Of a DNA stretch of 64,000 nucleotides, positions 21,275 through 29,917 are shown piece by piece. The translations under genes and the position numbers were made by a program. This DNA is from Cladopsammia gracilis. Taxonomy: Eukaryota > Cnidaria > Anthozoa > Scleractinia > Dendrophylliidae. How positions within the stretch are numbered: position 1 is the first letter of the stretch; each line of letters starts with the position of its first letter. The stretch is from positions 62,001 through 126,000 of the forward strand of contig JAJGOT010000437.1 of assembly GCA_022457155.1 (NCBI GenBank). Reading direction: 5' to 3'. The notes beneath the pieces are model-generated. The model was not told the DNA's origin, searched no databases, and was given only the letters and a program-made list of their open reading frames with translations.

Positions 21275-21323
21275 GATTGTATATATATATATTTTAAATT
21301 TAAATATATATATATATTCAATC
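21275..21323. promoter_or_regulatory. Palindromic bidirectional promoter
   Basis: The 49 bp between two divergent ATGs are almost perfectly self-complementary: 'gattgtatatatatat', a central 'tttaaatttaaa', and 'atatatatattcaatc'. It evidently serves the genes on both sides. Confidence 0.75.
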
Positions 21324-23156
21324 ATGTTTGGCAGACGCCCTGATGGTTTTAATCCTGGTTCAAATCTCGGTCTAGACATTGGCGGCCACGATTACGGACC
21401 TCCGCCCCCGTTTTTTCCTCGTCCACAAAATCCCCTCTATCCCCAACAGAGCAGGTATATTAGCAAAAAACAGCCAACACCACCCACAGTAAATCCGCAA
21501 CTTGCTTGGCTGAGTTCTCCGGAGGCTGAAAAACTCTCTACAGCCGCCAAGGCTAAGGCTATTTCAGACTTCAAAAGGCGTTTTCCGCACGCTGATATGT
21601 CAAGATTTACAACAGAAGTTTCTTTCGACGAAAAGCACAAAGCCTCAGCAGTAGTTCTTTTCTCAGAGGGGCATGGCTCCTGGGCTATGCCCTCAGACAT
21701 ACCGCACAAGAATTGGACACAAGCCCTGAAAGACGCGCTTGGTTTAGAGTATATTGGCGGTTTCCCCTATCAGTTGACGTTAGACCGAAACACACAAAAA
21801 CCGATCCCGGCTGTTGATTTCTCCACCTCAATCGATAAAGACATGATGATTGGCTCTGTCTTGAACGATGAAGCGCAAAAGATCTATGTCACGCCAACTG
21901 ATTATTTCACAACGAAATACAGAAACATTTTCAGAGACACACAAATTTCGTTCACAACCGCGAAATATGGGAGAAAGTGGCTAGGCGGTCCGCATATGAG
22001 TTTCTGGCCACAACAACTCAACTTTGCTCTGTGGTGTGCAACAACCGGCTGCGGGATCTCGCGTGACCTTCTGTTTGATAAGAACTCTACTCTCTCCCTA
22101 ACCCCACAGCTACGGTCATTTTACAGGTTTCACGTCTATTTCACAACAAGACGAATACTCTACAAGCTGGGTGGGGAACAGAGCGTGAGTGCTTTGCCAG
22201 ACGACCCCACATTCAACCAGAAAGACAACAAGTTCAACATCGACGCATACAAGAGGATTTGCCAAGAGTTCGGTGTAGACCCCAGTTCTGACTTTCGTTT
22301 CACATACGGCAAAAATCACGGGCTTGGCAATGTGTACATTTGGGTTGCATATGATGGGCCCAGTTCTACTGATTACGACTATCCTGATCCCGATCTAGCC
22401 CTGTTTGATGACGAGCGCGTCACAGACAGAAAAGACCCAAACTATCGAGCAAACGGCATATACTTCGTTCGTAACGACCAGGGCGCTGTTAGTCAGTTCG
22501 AGCACTTTGTGCCGAATTATGCACAAGGGTTAACACAGCCAGGGCTCGCGCGTATGAATCAGTCAATCGAGGCCTTTGTGTATTGCATTCTGGGTGCACA
22601 AGCAAACACTCGCAGCAGCATCATTGGAAGAGGAGGCCGGGCGTTCGAAACGCAGAGAGTATTCCTCACCCATCTAGAGGAGGCAATAATACTGAACGAC
22701 ATCGCAACAAGCGTACAGCGATATCAACTTGCCATCCAAGCAACGAAAGTGCGCTTAGACTTTGCGACAGCGCCCGGAAGTTGGCTCATGCCATCACGCA
22801 TGATTATCAACACAGAGAGCGTGGTTGGGTACAACAACAATCTCAAGGAGGCAACGCAAGGTATGAAGCTGGGTGTGAACAACGATGTTAACCTGGGTAC
22901 AAAAAAAGCCTCCCTTCGCCACATGGATGGGGGACCAACAAAAATAAACCCACCAAACAGTCATCCATCAAACCCAATACATAAACAGGCCACACAGGCA
23001 CAGGGCCTCGCAAAGGCCACACCACAACCTACTCCACAGCCCACTCCACAACCCACACCACAGCCCGACTCACAGCCCGACTCACATCACGTAAACAAGG
23101 CACTCATTGGTGTGGGTGCGATTGCTTTAGCAGGCGTTATCGTGTGGTTTAGATAA
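21324..23156 (+). CDS. Large virion-type protein with C-terminal membrane anchor
   Basis: 610 residues from the ATG right after the palindromic promoter. A glycine/proline/asparagine-rich N terminus (about 50 residues) precedes a large mixed domain. A low-complexity stretch of PTPQ and PDSQ repeats follows (about 560-580), then a single hydrophobic anchor (ALIGVGAIALAGVIVWF) at the very end. No catalytic motif is seen. Size and place among capsid genes suggest a structural protein. It might be an alternative candidate for the major capsid protein, but the membrane anchor argues against that. Intact. It ends 9 bp from the converging gene. Confidence 0.55.
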   Translation: MFGRRPDGFNPGSNLGLDIGGHDYGPPPPFFPRPQNPLYPQQSRYISKKQPTPPTVNPQLAWLSSPEAEKLSTAAKAKAISDFKRRFPHADMSRFTTEVSFDEKHKASAVVLFSEGHGSWAMPSDIPHKNWTQALKDALGLEYIGGFPYQLTLDRNTQKPIPAVDFSTSIDKDMMIGSVLNDEAQKIYVTPTDYFTTKYRNIFRDTQISFTTAKYGRKWLGGPHMSFWPQQLNFALWCATTGCGISRDLLFDKNSTLSLTPQLRSFYRFHVYFTTRRILYKLGGEQSVSALPDDPTFNQKDNKFNIDAYKRICQEFGVDPSSDFRFTYGKNHGLGNVYIWVAYDGPSSTDYDYPDPDLALFDDERVTDRKDPNYRANGIYFVRNDQGAVSQFEHFVPNYAQGLTQPGLARMNQSIEAFVYCILGAQANTRSSIIGRGGRAFETQRVFLTHLEEAIILNDIATSVQRYQLAIQATKVRLDFATAPGSWLMPSRMIINTESVVGYNNNLKEATQGMKLGVNNDVNLGTKKASLRHMDGGPTKINPPNSHPSNPIHKQATQAQGLAKATPQPTPQPTPQPTPQPDSQPDSHHVNKALIGVGAIALAGVIVWFR

Positions 23157-23165
23157 GCGCAAAGC

Positions 23166-24632
23166 TTATGACTTCGCACGCTTGGTGACCCTTTCAACAA
23201 GGAAGGCCACCACGGCAAGGATCAGCAGCCAGGCGTGTTCACCCAGAAAGGAGATGACCGACCCAGCAGCTTTGAAGAGAAAACTCACAATTGAGCCAAT
23301 CAAGCCAGGCAGGGCGTTGGCTGCCTTTTTGCCAAGCTCTTTAAGTCCATTTCCAATAGCCTTGGTGGCTTTTGCCAGGCCATTTAAGGTGGCGAGTACC
23401 ACAGCGCTGATGGTGATGCCAGCTGCCAGAACAATCGCTTGCAGGGTCCATCCGTATTTCTTGAAGATTTCTCTAACCCGCTCTCTCAAAGACATGCCCC
23501 TTTCACGCACCTCAATTTCTGTGTTGACCCTTGCTAGCTCTTCTTCACGTTCAGCATCCCGGGCTTCCGCGGCTTCTCTTTCAGAGGGAGAAGTGTTCTC
23601 ATCCGCTATGATGCGCTTATCTTCAGCGATCTGCCGTTCAAGCTCTTCTTTGTACTGTTTCAGTTCGTCTAGTGGTTTCACAGCGTCCTGTTTTCCTCTA
23701 AGCTCCTCTCGGCGTCTGTCTAATCCCCTACTGTCAAGTTTTAGTTTGTCGATTTGTTTTTTTAGTTTGTCTGCTTGTTGAGCAGCTTTTTGCGCATTGT
23801 CCAGTTGTTTTCGTTTAGCTTGATGCTCAGCTTCAACAGCTCGCTTTTCATTTTTTAGTCTTTGTATTGTCTCCGTATCCAGTGGGCCATGTGCATCTTC
23901 CTTCTCTTGAATCTGGTCATCAATATCTTTGATTCTATTTCTTAGGGCATCCGTGTCGCGGCGAAGTTTTTGTGCATCCGCATCCCTTTGTTCCATTTGT
24001 TGTAGTTCCTTTTGTTTTGCTTCCAGTTCTTTTTGAGTTGCTTCAAATGCAGCATTTGTCTCATTGAACTCTTCAGTCAAAGACTTTCCGAGAGCAGCTT
24101 TGATCTCTTTGGGAAGAGAAGCGTTGAAAGTCTTTTCGGAATCCCCACGGCTTTTTGTGTAAAGAGGATACCATTTGTCTCTGGTATGATATTTTACCTC
24201 GATGATGGCTCCACCTGATTTTGGTTTCGGCTCGTACCGAAAATTAAGTTGACTTCTGTCTATGCTGGGAAACTCGTTCTGAACCTCCTCAAAGGCCATA
24301 ACTTCCTTTGTTATCAATCGCCGGCCTTGAGTATCCCCTGTAGTGAAAGAGGTTTCTTCAGTGTGGGAGCCTTGTTGTTCTGGGGGCAACCTTGTTCTTG
24401 TGGCCATAGGCACTTGTTCACCAGATGGTGTGGAAGCAGCCCCTGGTTCAAAAGGTTGCGTGGTGTCTTGGTCATGGGTCCATCGACTGAATTCTTGTTT
24501 TTCTTCTTCTGTCATTGGTTTATTCAACCAATTTTCAAGAGCAGCATCAGCATCCTCGTCATCCCCTGTGTCTGGGATGAGAGGGTCTGTGTCAGTTGTC
24601 TCGTCAGGTATATCATATCCGCCTTCTGCCAT
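23166..24632 (-). CDS. Coiled-coil protein with C-terminal membrane segments
   Basis: 488 residues. An acidic N terminus (DDEDADAALENW) is followed by about 90 residues with a beta-like segment. A long charged coiled coil (about residues 185-370, many E/K/Q heptads such as ELEAKQKELQQMEQR) comes next. Three hydrophobic segments lie in residues 395-480 (IVLAAGITISAVVLAT, LIGSIVSFLFKAAGSVISF, LLILAVVAFLVERV). It may be a virion spike or membrane-associated protein. It shares a 42-bp divergent promoter with the capsid gene. The frame is intact and unrelated to any enzyme I know. Confidence 0.6.
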   Translation of the reverse strand: MAEGGYDIPDETTDTDPLIPDTGDDEDADAALENWLNKPMTEEEKQEFSRWTHDQDTTQPFEPGAASTPSGEQVPMATRTRLPPEQQGSHTEETSFTTGDTQGRRLITKEVMAFEEVQNEFPSIDRSQLNFRYEPKPKSGGAIIEVKYHTRDKWYPLYTKSRGDSEKTFNASLPKEIKAALGKSLTEEFNETNAAFEATQKELEAKQKELQQMEQRDADAQKLRRDTDALRNRIKDIDDQIQEKEDAHGPLDTETIQRLKNEKRAVEAEHQAKRKQLDNAQKAAQQADKLKKQIDKLKLDSRGLDRRREELRGKQDAVKPLDELKQYKEELERQIAEDKRIIADENTSPSEREAAEARDAEREEELARVNTEIEVRERGMSLRERVREIFKKYGWTLQAIVLAAGITISAVVLATLNGLAKATKAIGNGLKELGKKAANALPGLIGSIVSFLFKAAGSVISFLGEHAWLLILAVVAFLVERVTKRAKS

Positions 24633-24674
24633 GATGATATATAAATATAAGTTTTAAAAACACAAATATATACC
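24633..24674. promoter_or_regulatory. Divergent promoter with CACAAATATATAC box
   Basis: 42 bp between two divergent ATGs. On + the box is 'cacaaatatatacc' immediately before the capsid ATG; on - 'tatatttatatatcatc' leads to the coiled-coil gene. Confidence 0.65.
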
Positions 24675-25919
24675 ATGGCTGTGCAACCGAATCTACTTCC
24701 ATCTCACAGCGAAAAGACAGTGGGTGCCATGAAGGCAGAGCGAACCGTTAAGCGCATCACATTCAACCCATCTGAGGCCAATCCCGGCGAGACACTGTAC
24801 GTCTCGGTGCCCAAGCTGGGTAAGCATGATGTCCTTGTATCCGGCTCGCTTGCACTTGTGTTTAACATCAACCTAGCCGGGGGCCACGCTAACAACTTTC
24901 TCGTGCAAAATGTTTCAAGGGCCCTGGTGGATAGGCTCGTTGTAAAGTTTGGCGCTACCACCGTCGAGGACACAGTTGGGTACGACATCTATAAGATCTT
25001 CGAAGACCTATTCAAATCAACCGATGAGCGGGACAACATGCTTATGGAGGGCATCCAGAGTGTAGATTTATGCAAGATCCGCTCTGCTGCTGGCGACAAG
25101 AAGACTTCCGGCGTGGATGCAGAGAACAAACTGGAGACAATATACAAGAATAAGTATCGCATCAAACTGGATCACCAAATCTTAACTGATCACGGAATCA
25201 TGTACCCTCAGGCCCTATACAGCGATCTGGTCTTCGAACTAACCCTAGCCCCCGCAAGCCAAGTTGTCCGAGGGTCAGACACAAGCAAGCTCGTGTACAA
25301 GTTGGAAAACATCCAGCTGGAGTACGAGACGATCAGAAGTGAGGAGCTGGCTGACGAAGCAACAAGCACTTATACTAGCGGCAAGGGGTTCGCCTATGAC
25401 TTCGTAATGCGAGATCGGGTGCATCCCTTCTCAAAAAGCGGGGACACTCGGATGAATCTTCGGGTAAACCCACAGCGCAGGTCTCTCAAGGGCATCCTCT
25501 TGCTGTTCATCAACCCCTATGCTGCGGGTGCAAGGGATTCTGAGAACTATTTCAATCCCGACATCACCAAAGTGAAGGTAACCGTAAATGGGGTTCCAAA
25601 CAGGGTCTACAACGAGGGTATCTCCGGCACTGACATGTGAGGTGAAATCTCCCGACACTTTCATACGCGCGGCAGGCCCAACATGAATCTGACTAAATAT
25701 CTCACAGGCAACAAGTTTGGTCTCTGGATTGACCTGCGGTCCATGGCTGACCCAGCTCTGCACGGCAACGGCCAACGGCTCATCAACACACAGGATGGTG
25801 TGCAACTCGAGATTGAACGAAACGGCACAGGCTCGGGAAATGCAAACTGCCATATCTTCACCATCTCAGACTCACAGTTGAACATCATAAGCAGACAGCT
25901 GGAATCTGTACAGTACTAA
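24675..25919 (+). pseudogene. Probable double-jelly-roll major capsid protein, one in-frame stop
   Basis: An uninterrupted frame of 321 codons, then TGA at 25638-25640, then 93 more codons in the same frame up to TAA. The downstream part keeps ordinary protein character, so a point stop in one gene is likely. The protein is beta-rich: VKRITFNPSEAN, then SGSLALVFNINL, a helical insertion (DIYKIFEDLFKSTDERDNM), then a PQALYSDLVFELTLAP stretch resembling the tower region of hexon-like capsids. Place next to the ATPase fits the major capsid protein. Family assignment is by pattern only. The gene looks inactivated here unless TGA is read through. TGA serves as the genuine terminator of other genes in the element. 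Confidence 0.6.
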
Positions 25920-25921
25920 AA

Positions 25922-25944
25922 TACACACGCATATATATACTACC
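25922..25944 (+). promoter_or_regulatory. Virion-class promoter box
   Basis: 'tacacacgcatatatatac' ends five bases before the ATG at 25945. Same box as before the capsid and other small genes. Confidence 0.6.
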
Positions 25945-26701
25945 ATGGCCACAAGCAAGATCAATTTCTATGATAAGCCGGCTCCCCTGCCATCTACCAG
26001 GCCATTGTCATATAATGAAATACAAAGACTTCTGGCAAAGGCGCCCTCTCCACCGACACATGAACCAATTGTTTGCAAACCAACTAATATAGGCGTTGGC
26101 TATGGACCCAAGAAAGTTGCCATTCAATGCACTAATCGTGGGCCCCACTAACTCTGGCAAGACACAGTATCTTCTAAACCAACTGCGCGGTCCCTTTAGG
26201 GGTTGTTTTGATTACATTGTTTTATTCTGCCCCACATTTGTCAAGAACAAGACATACAATGGCTTCGTGGACCGCGATCCGCACATCTTTGTGATTATCT
26301 GCCAACAGCATGAAATCGAAGACTGGTTGAAGCTGGCGAGCTTCTTTTTCACAGGCACTAACACTTTATTCATTCTCGATGACTGTGCCGCCTCAAAATA
26401 TGTCAAAGGCCGCACGAGCCAGCTGGTCAATCTGGGGTTCAGCGCAAGGCATGACGGTATATCCGTGTGGGTCTTGACACAGCAGATTACCAGCATTGCC
26501 AAGCCATATCGTGACAACATTGCAGCGATCGTGCTCTTTTACACACCCTCCAGCAAGACAACTAAGGCCATCTTCGAAGACTATGCCGGCGAGCTCTCCC
26601 ACGAGGAGTACAAAGAGTTTATCGCAAGGCTCAAATCCCGCAAGTTCTCCCACCTGGTTTTCTCTCTTAGGTACCCGTATGGAATTGAGTACAAAGTTTA
26701 A
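25945..26701 (+). pseudogene. A32-like packaging ATPase, probable frame break
   Basis: Two overlapping frames. 25945-26151 begins right after the promoter box and encodes a short proline-rich N terminus. The second, from an ATG at 26102 to 26701, carries the ATPase: Walker A GPTNSGKT (about residues 14-21 of that frame), Walker B TLFILDDC, and a following VLTQQ sensor-like motif. The family pumps DNA into capsids (FtsK/HerA superfamily). The promoter position implies translation started at 25945, so a +1 shift near 26100 probably breaks the gene. Internal initiation at 26102 would still give a 199-residue ATPase with the full core, so loss of function is not certain. Confidence 0.8.
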
Positions 26702-26702
26702 G

Positions 26703-26725
26703 GTTTAAACACAAATATATATACC
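26703..26725 (+). promoter_or_regulatory. Virion-class promoter box
   Basis: 'aaacacaaatatatatacc' abuts the ATG at 26726, almost the same as before the capsid gene. Confidence 0.65.
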
Positions 26726-26965
26726 ATGGATGTGCCAACCAGCCTACACAAGCTCACTGTGCTTTCACAGCTTTTGGATGAATTACACAAACACACACTT
26801 GATGCGCAAAACAAAATTATCAAAACCGCTAGTGAGGAAAATCTGCGCCTTATGCTTCTCAACAGATATCCCTTGCGGTTGAATTCTATGCCAGACACCA
26901 TGGCGGGGCTTATACGTGAGATTGAAACTCTTTTACCAGCAATCAAGAGAATTATCGAAAATTAA
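26726..26965 (+). CDS. Small helical protein
   Basis: 79 residues, all predicted helix (LSQLLDELHKHTLDAQNKII ... LIREIETLLPAIKRI), with its own promoter box. No family recognised. Context suggests a minor virion or scaffold component. Confidence 0.6.
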   Translation: MDVPTSLHKLTVLSQLLDELHKHTLDAQNKIIKTASEENLRLMLLNRYPLRLNSMPDTMAGLIREIETLLPAIKRIIEN

Positions 26966-26999
26966 AAAAATACACACACATTACATATATATACCCCTG
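26966..26999 (+). promoter_or_regulatory. Virion-class promoter box
   Basis: 'tacacacacattacatatatatacccct' before ATGATG at 27000. The 'tatatatacccctGATGATG' arrangement is identical to that of the minus-strand gene starting at 19877. Confidence 0.65.
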
Positions 27000-27602
27000 A
27001 TGATGGCACAAGCAGCTGAAGACCAGGTCGACTTGAGCGAAGTAATGCAGATGCTGGAGGCTGCCCCTGATACCGCACCTCCCACAGGTCTCGTGTGTGA
27101 CGATGGCATTCCTGCCAAACGTGAGAAGCTGGCAATCCTTGTTTCAACCGGCAAGGCCAAAGAATCTATCGGCGTGCAGCTTACACACGATCATGTGAAG
27201 CGCCTTTCAGACAAGGACGTTGACGAATACATCAAAAGGTACGAGGCCTATGTCGGCAACAAGACAACAGAATCCCTAGTTGATTCAGCCATAATGCTCT
27301 TGTCCAAAGGAGTTGGCATGGTGGTCGACCTTGATGATGTCAAGGAATTACAGAAAGAACTCAAAAATGATTACATCATCTACCAGGAGCTGTCAAATCT
27401 TGCTGGAGGTCTTGCCCTGAGATGCGGACGATGGTTGGCACTTGCCAATGCTGCTCTCATCACAACAAAACACGTCAAGTTTGAACGAGAGCCTGATCAC
27501 AAGCCTGACTTAATAGAATTGGAACCACAACCCACACATCCAAGCAGAGACAGTGAAGGTTATCCACTCGAGGGCTTTGATGAAGTTGGGCTGGGACCTT
27601 GA
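27000..27602 (+). CDS. Uncharacterised 200-residue Polinton protein
   Basis: 200 residues from the first ATG of an ATGATG doublet. Largely helical with conserved-looking segments SIGVQLTHDHVKRLSDKDVDEYIKRY-like and a GGLALRCGRWLALANAAL hydrophobic helix near residues 140-160. The acidic C terminus ends at the edge of an 11-bp tandem array. The family is not recognised. Intact frame and own promoter box make it a real gene. Confidence 0.6.
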   Translation: MMAQAAEDQVDLSEVMQMLEAAPDTAPPTGLVCDDGIPAKREKLAILVSTGKAKESIGVQLTHDHVKRLSDKDVDEYIKRYEAYVGNKTTESLVDSAIMLLSKGVGMVVDLDDVKELQKELKNDYIIYQELSNLAGGLALRCGRWLALANAALITTKHVKFEREPDHKPDLIELEPQPTHPSRDSEGYPLEGFDEVGLGP

Positions 27603-27603
27603 A

Positions 27604-27666
27604 GGAACCTGGGCGGAACCTGTGCGGAACCTGTGCGGAACCTGGGCGGAACCTAGGTGGAACCTG
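27604..27666. repeat. 11-bp tandem array
   Basis: Six near-identical units of GGAACCTGNGC between two genes, directly after the stop codon at 27600-27602. It may be a spacer expansion or a terminator/regulatory array. Confidence 0.9.
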
Positions 27667-27711
27667 TCAGCACACCTGGCCAAATTTTCAAAAATCATAT
27701 ATATACCCACT

Positions 27712-28171
27712 ATGGACACACCACTCGAGACGATCCCTGAAGAAACTCAAACTCCAACGCCAACTCCAACACCTGCACGCGTTACCTCTGGGGTCCCGAA
27801 AACAAAGCCTGCAACAGAAAAGAACCCAGGCCGTGTTGCTTCTGGCAAAAGGCTAGCAGAGCGCAACCGCCTGGCCCGTGAAGCAAAGAAAAAGGCTGAA
27901 GCACAAAAGGCCGCACCCAGTTCTGCAAACCAACCCTCAACAAGTGACACAACAACTGACACTAACAGCAACTCAATCTTTTATATTCTGGGGGGTTGGA
28001 GGGTTGATTGTCTCTGTTATGGGTGTGTATTACCAACGCGAAGCCATAATGCAAAAGCTTGGCCACAAACCAAACACACTGACCCCACCACCAGCAAACA
28101 CACCGACCCCACCACCAGAACAACCCCCATCTCGAATTCCAGTAAGACAAGGAATCAAAAAAATGGAATAA
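27712..28171 (+). pseudogene. Small proline-rich single-pass membrane protein, frame break
   Basis: Start at 27712 after 'catatatatacccact'. The N-terminal part is TP-repeat rich, then K/A-rich. The frame then shifts by +1 near a G6 run (about 27980-27992). The other frame supplies the hydrophobic segment FWGVGGLIVSVMGVYY and a proline-rich tail ending KKME at 28171. The membrane segment exists only in the second frame, so the gene is probably broken by a homopolymer indel, or the G run is a sequencing error. Confidence 0.6.
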
Positions 28172-28204
28172 AAAATAAACACATATGTATACTGCACACA
28201 AACC

Positions 28205-28426
28205 ATGGCTGACAATAAGCTTGTGAAGTCTATCCTCGACGCCGCAACAATAACTGGCCTTGTCGCTGGTATTGGTTGGATTGGGAAAAAGACCATCAAA
28301 GAAAACTTCACTGCCGACCCCAGTGCAAGCTTGATGAACTATGTCAAGTTCACAGCCGTCATGGCTGGCAGCATCGCGCTGAAGAAATATCTCGAGGACC
28401 AGAAAATCCTCCCAGACAACATGTAA
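28205..28426 (+). CDS. Small two-pass membrane protein
   Basis: 73 residues with hydrophobic segments ITGLVAGIGWIG and FTAVMAGSIAL, typical of the small virion membrane proteins in Polintons. Promoter 'cacatatgtatac' lies 22 bp upstream. Intact. Confidence 0.65.
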   Translation: MADNKLVKSILDAATITGLVAGIGWIGKKTIKENFTADPSASLMNYVKFTAVMAGSIALKKYLEDQKILPDNM

Positions 28427-28451
28427 AACCATATGTATACACACAACCACA
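28427..28451 (+). promoter_or_regulatory. Virion-class promoter box (variant)
   Basis: 'accatatgtatacacac' before the ATG at 28452. Same CATATGTATAC variant as at 28180. Confidence 0.55.
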
Positions 28452-28889
28452 ATGGCCAGCATTGCAATAATGGCCCTTGGCGCTGTTTTGAATGCTGCAG
28501 CTTTCACTGGCGGCAATTATCTCGCGAAGTATCTATCTGGTGATAATGGAAAGTCAGCAATGGCTGAGAAAATCCGGCATGACAAAGCTCTGGAACAATA
28601 CCAAGCGGCTTACGCCAAATACCAAAAGGACCGCACTAAGCTCCTCGACTGGATTGCAGCCAACGATCGGATAAAACACCAAGCTAGCCAAAACTTTCAA
28701 ACCACTGACCAAGCCCTGGTCTTGTATAACCAGATGCATAAATCGCAACCTGATAAACAAATCAAAGATTACAAAGAGCCTCAGTTCTCAGACTTCTACA
28801 AACCCAGCCAACAACAGCAGACTGGTGAACTTGCTTTTATTGGAGGCACCTTGCTTGCAGGTGGGTATGCGGCCTATCGCCTTCTGTAA
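28452..28889 (+). CDS. Membrane-anchored helical virion-type protein
   Basis: 145 residues. A hydrophobic N terminus (IAIMALGAVLNAAAFTGGNYLA) precedes a charged helical middle (RHDKALEQYQAAYAKYQKDR) and a Q-rich linker. A C-terminal hydrophobic segment (FIGGTLLAGGYAAYRLL) closes it. Similar small proteins accompany cnidarian Polintons, to my recollection. Intact. Confidence 0.65.
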   Translation: MASIAIMALGAVLNAAAFTGGNYLAKYLSGDNGKSAMAEKIRHDKALEQYQAAYAKYQKDRTKLLDWIAANDRIKHQASQNFQTTDQALVLYNQMHKSQPDKQIKDYKEPQFSDFYKPSQQQQTGELAFIGGTLLAGGYAAYRLL

Positions 28890-28928
28890 AAAAATCGGCA
28901 ACACAATACATAAGTATATACCATCCCT

Positions 28929-29917
28929 ATGGAAGCCAAACTCTCAAAGATCTATTACAGTCCTAAAGGCTACTGGAAAGGCCTTGCTGCTGTCAAAAAG
29001 CTAGCTGCAGCAGCCAAGGTCTCTGAAGAGGCGGCAAAGAAATGGCTTGTCAAACAAGCCCTTTGGCAAGTTACCTCCCTGCACCACGCCATATCCCTCG
29101 GCCCAAGTTTGATGTTCAAACTCCTAATGCAGTACATCAAGCTGATCTACTGTTTTTGCCACACGACAAACTGCCACATGGGAGGAAAATTTACAAATAT
29201 GCTTTGACAGTTGTTGATGTGGCTAGCCGTTACAAAGCAGCAGAGCCCTTCACTTCGAAAGAGTCTGATGAAGTTTCAAAGGCGCTTATACGTATTTACA
29301 GGCGTGGGCCTTTGAAATGGCCACAACTGTTGCAAGTCGATCCGGGAACAGAGTTTATGGGAGCTGTGACTAAAGAGACTGGGGCCCATAAAACAACCAT
29401 TCGTCGTGGGCGTGTTGATATCCACAGAGACCAAGGGATTGTTGAAAGATTCAACAGAACCCTGGCTGAACGATTGTTTGGTTACCAGTACGCAGTTGAA
29501 ATGAATCTGCCCTCTGGCCGTTCGACTGCTTGGGTTAAAAGATTGCCAGATGTTGTCTCTGCCTTGAACAATGAAGTGACTCAACTCACTGGCAAGAAGC
29601 CTGCGCAAGCGATCAAAGAGAAAGCAACCTCAGCTAAGCCAGCGACACCATATTTGAGACCAGTTGGCAAGAAGGAAAAGAAGCTCCCTCATGGAGTCAA
29701 TTTGAGATATCTGTATTACCCCGGTGAGCTTGAAGGCGGTAGTCGACGGGCAACTGATCCGATCTGGTCTTTGAAAGTCTACCAAATACAAAGGATTGAC
29801 ACCAAGCCAGATGCGCCGGCCGTCTATTATCTGTACGACGGACCCAAGCGCGGGTTTGTGCGTGAGGAGTTGATGGTTGTGCCACCGGGCACTCAGTTGC
29901 CTCCGGTATCTTTGTGA
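28929..29917 (+). pseudogene. Retroviral-type integrase, frame break near the N terminus
   Basis: The N-terminal frame (from ATG 28929, IYYSPKGYWKG ... KWLVKQALWQ) matches the start of Polinton integrases. It passes into another frame between about 29055 and 29090, where the rest continues to TGA at 29915-29917. The shift equals one lost base or two gained. The catalytic core shows HQADLLFL, VDPGTEFMG and DQGIVERFN (D, D, E). A C-terminal SH3/chromo-like region (GFVREELMVVPPG) follows. The enzyme would join element ends to host DNA. As read, the gene cannot make a full-length protein. Its 3' end overlaps the polymerase gene by 25 bp, tail to tail. Confidence 0.85.

Noticed and set aside
19675..25640. 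Recoding of TGA as an amino acid in the element
   Set aside because: Other genes of the same element (exonuclease, integrase) end with TGA, so the two in-frame TGAs are better read as lesions.
27604..27666. CRISPR-like array
   Set aside because: Units are contiguous 11-mers without spacers.
26000..28900. Adenain-type cysteine protease expected in Polintons
   Set aside because: None of the proteins shows the His-Asp/Glu-Cys arrangement; I could not support a call.
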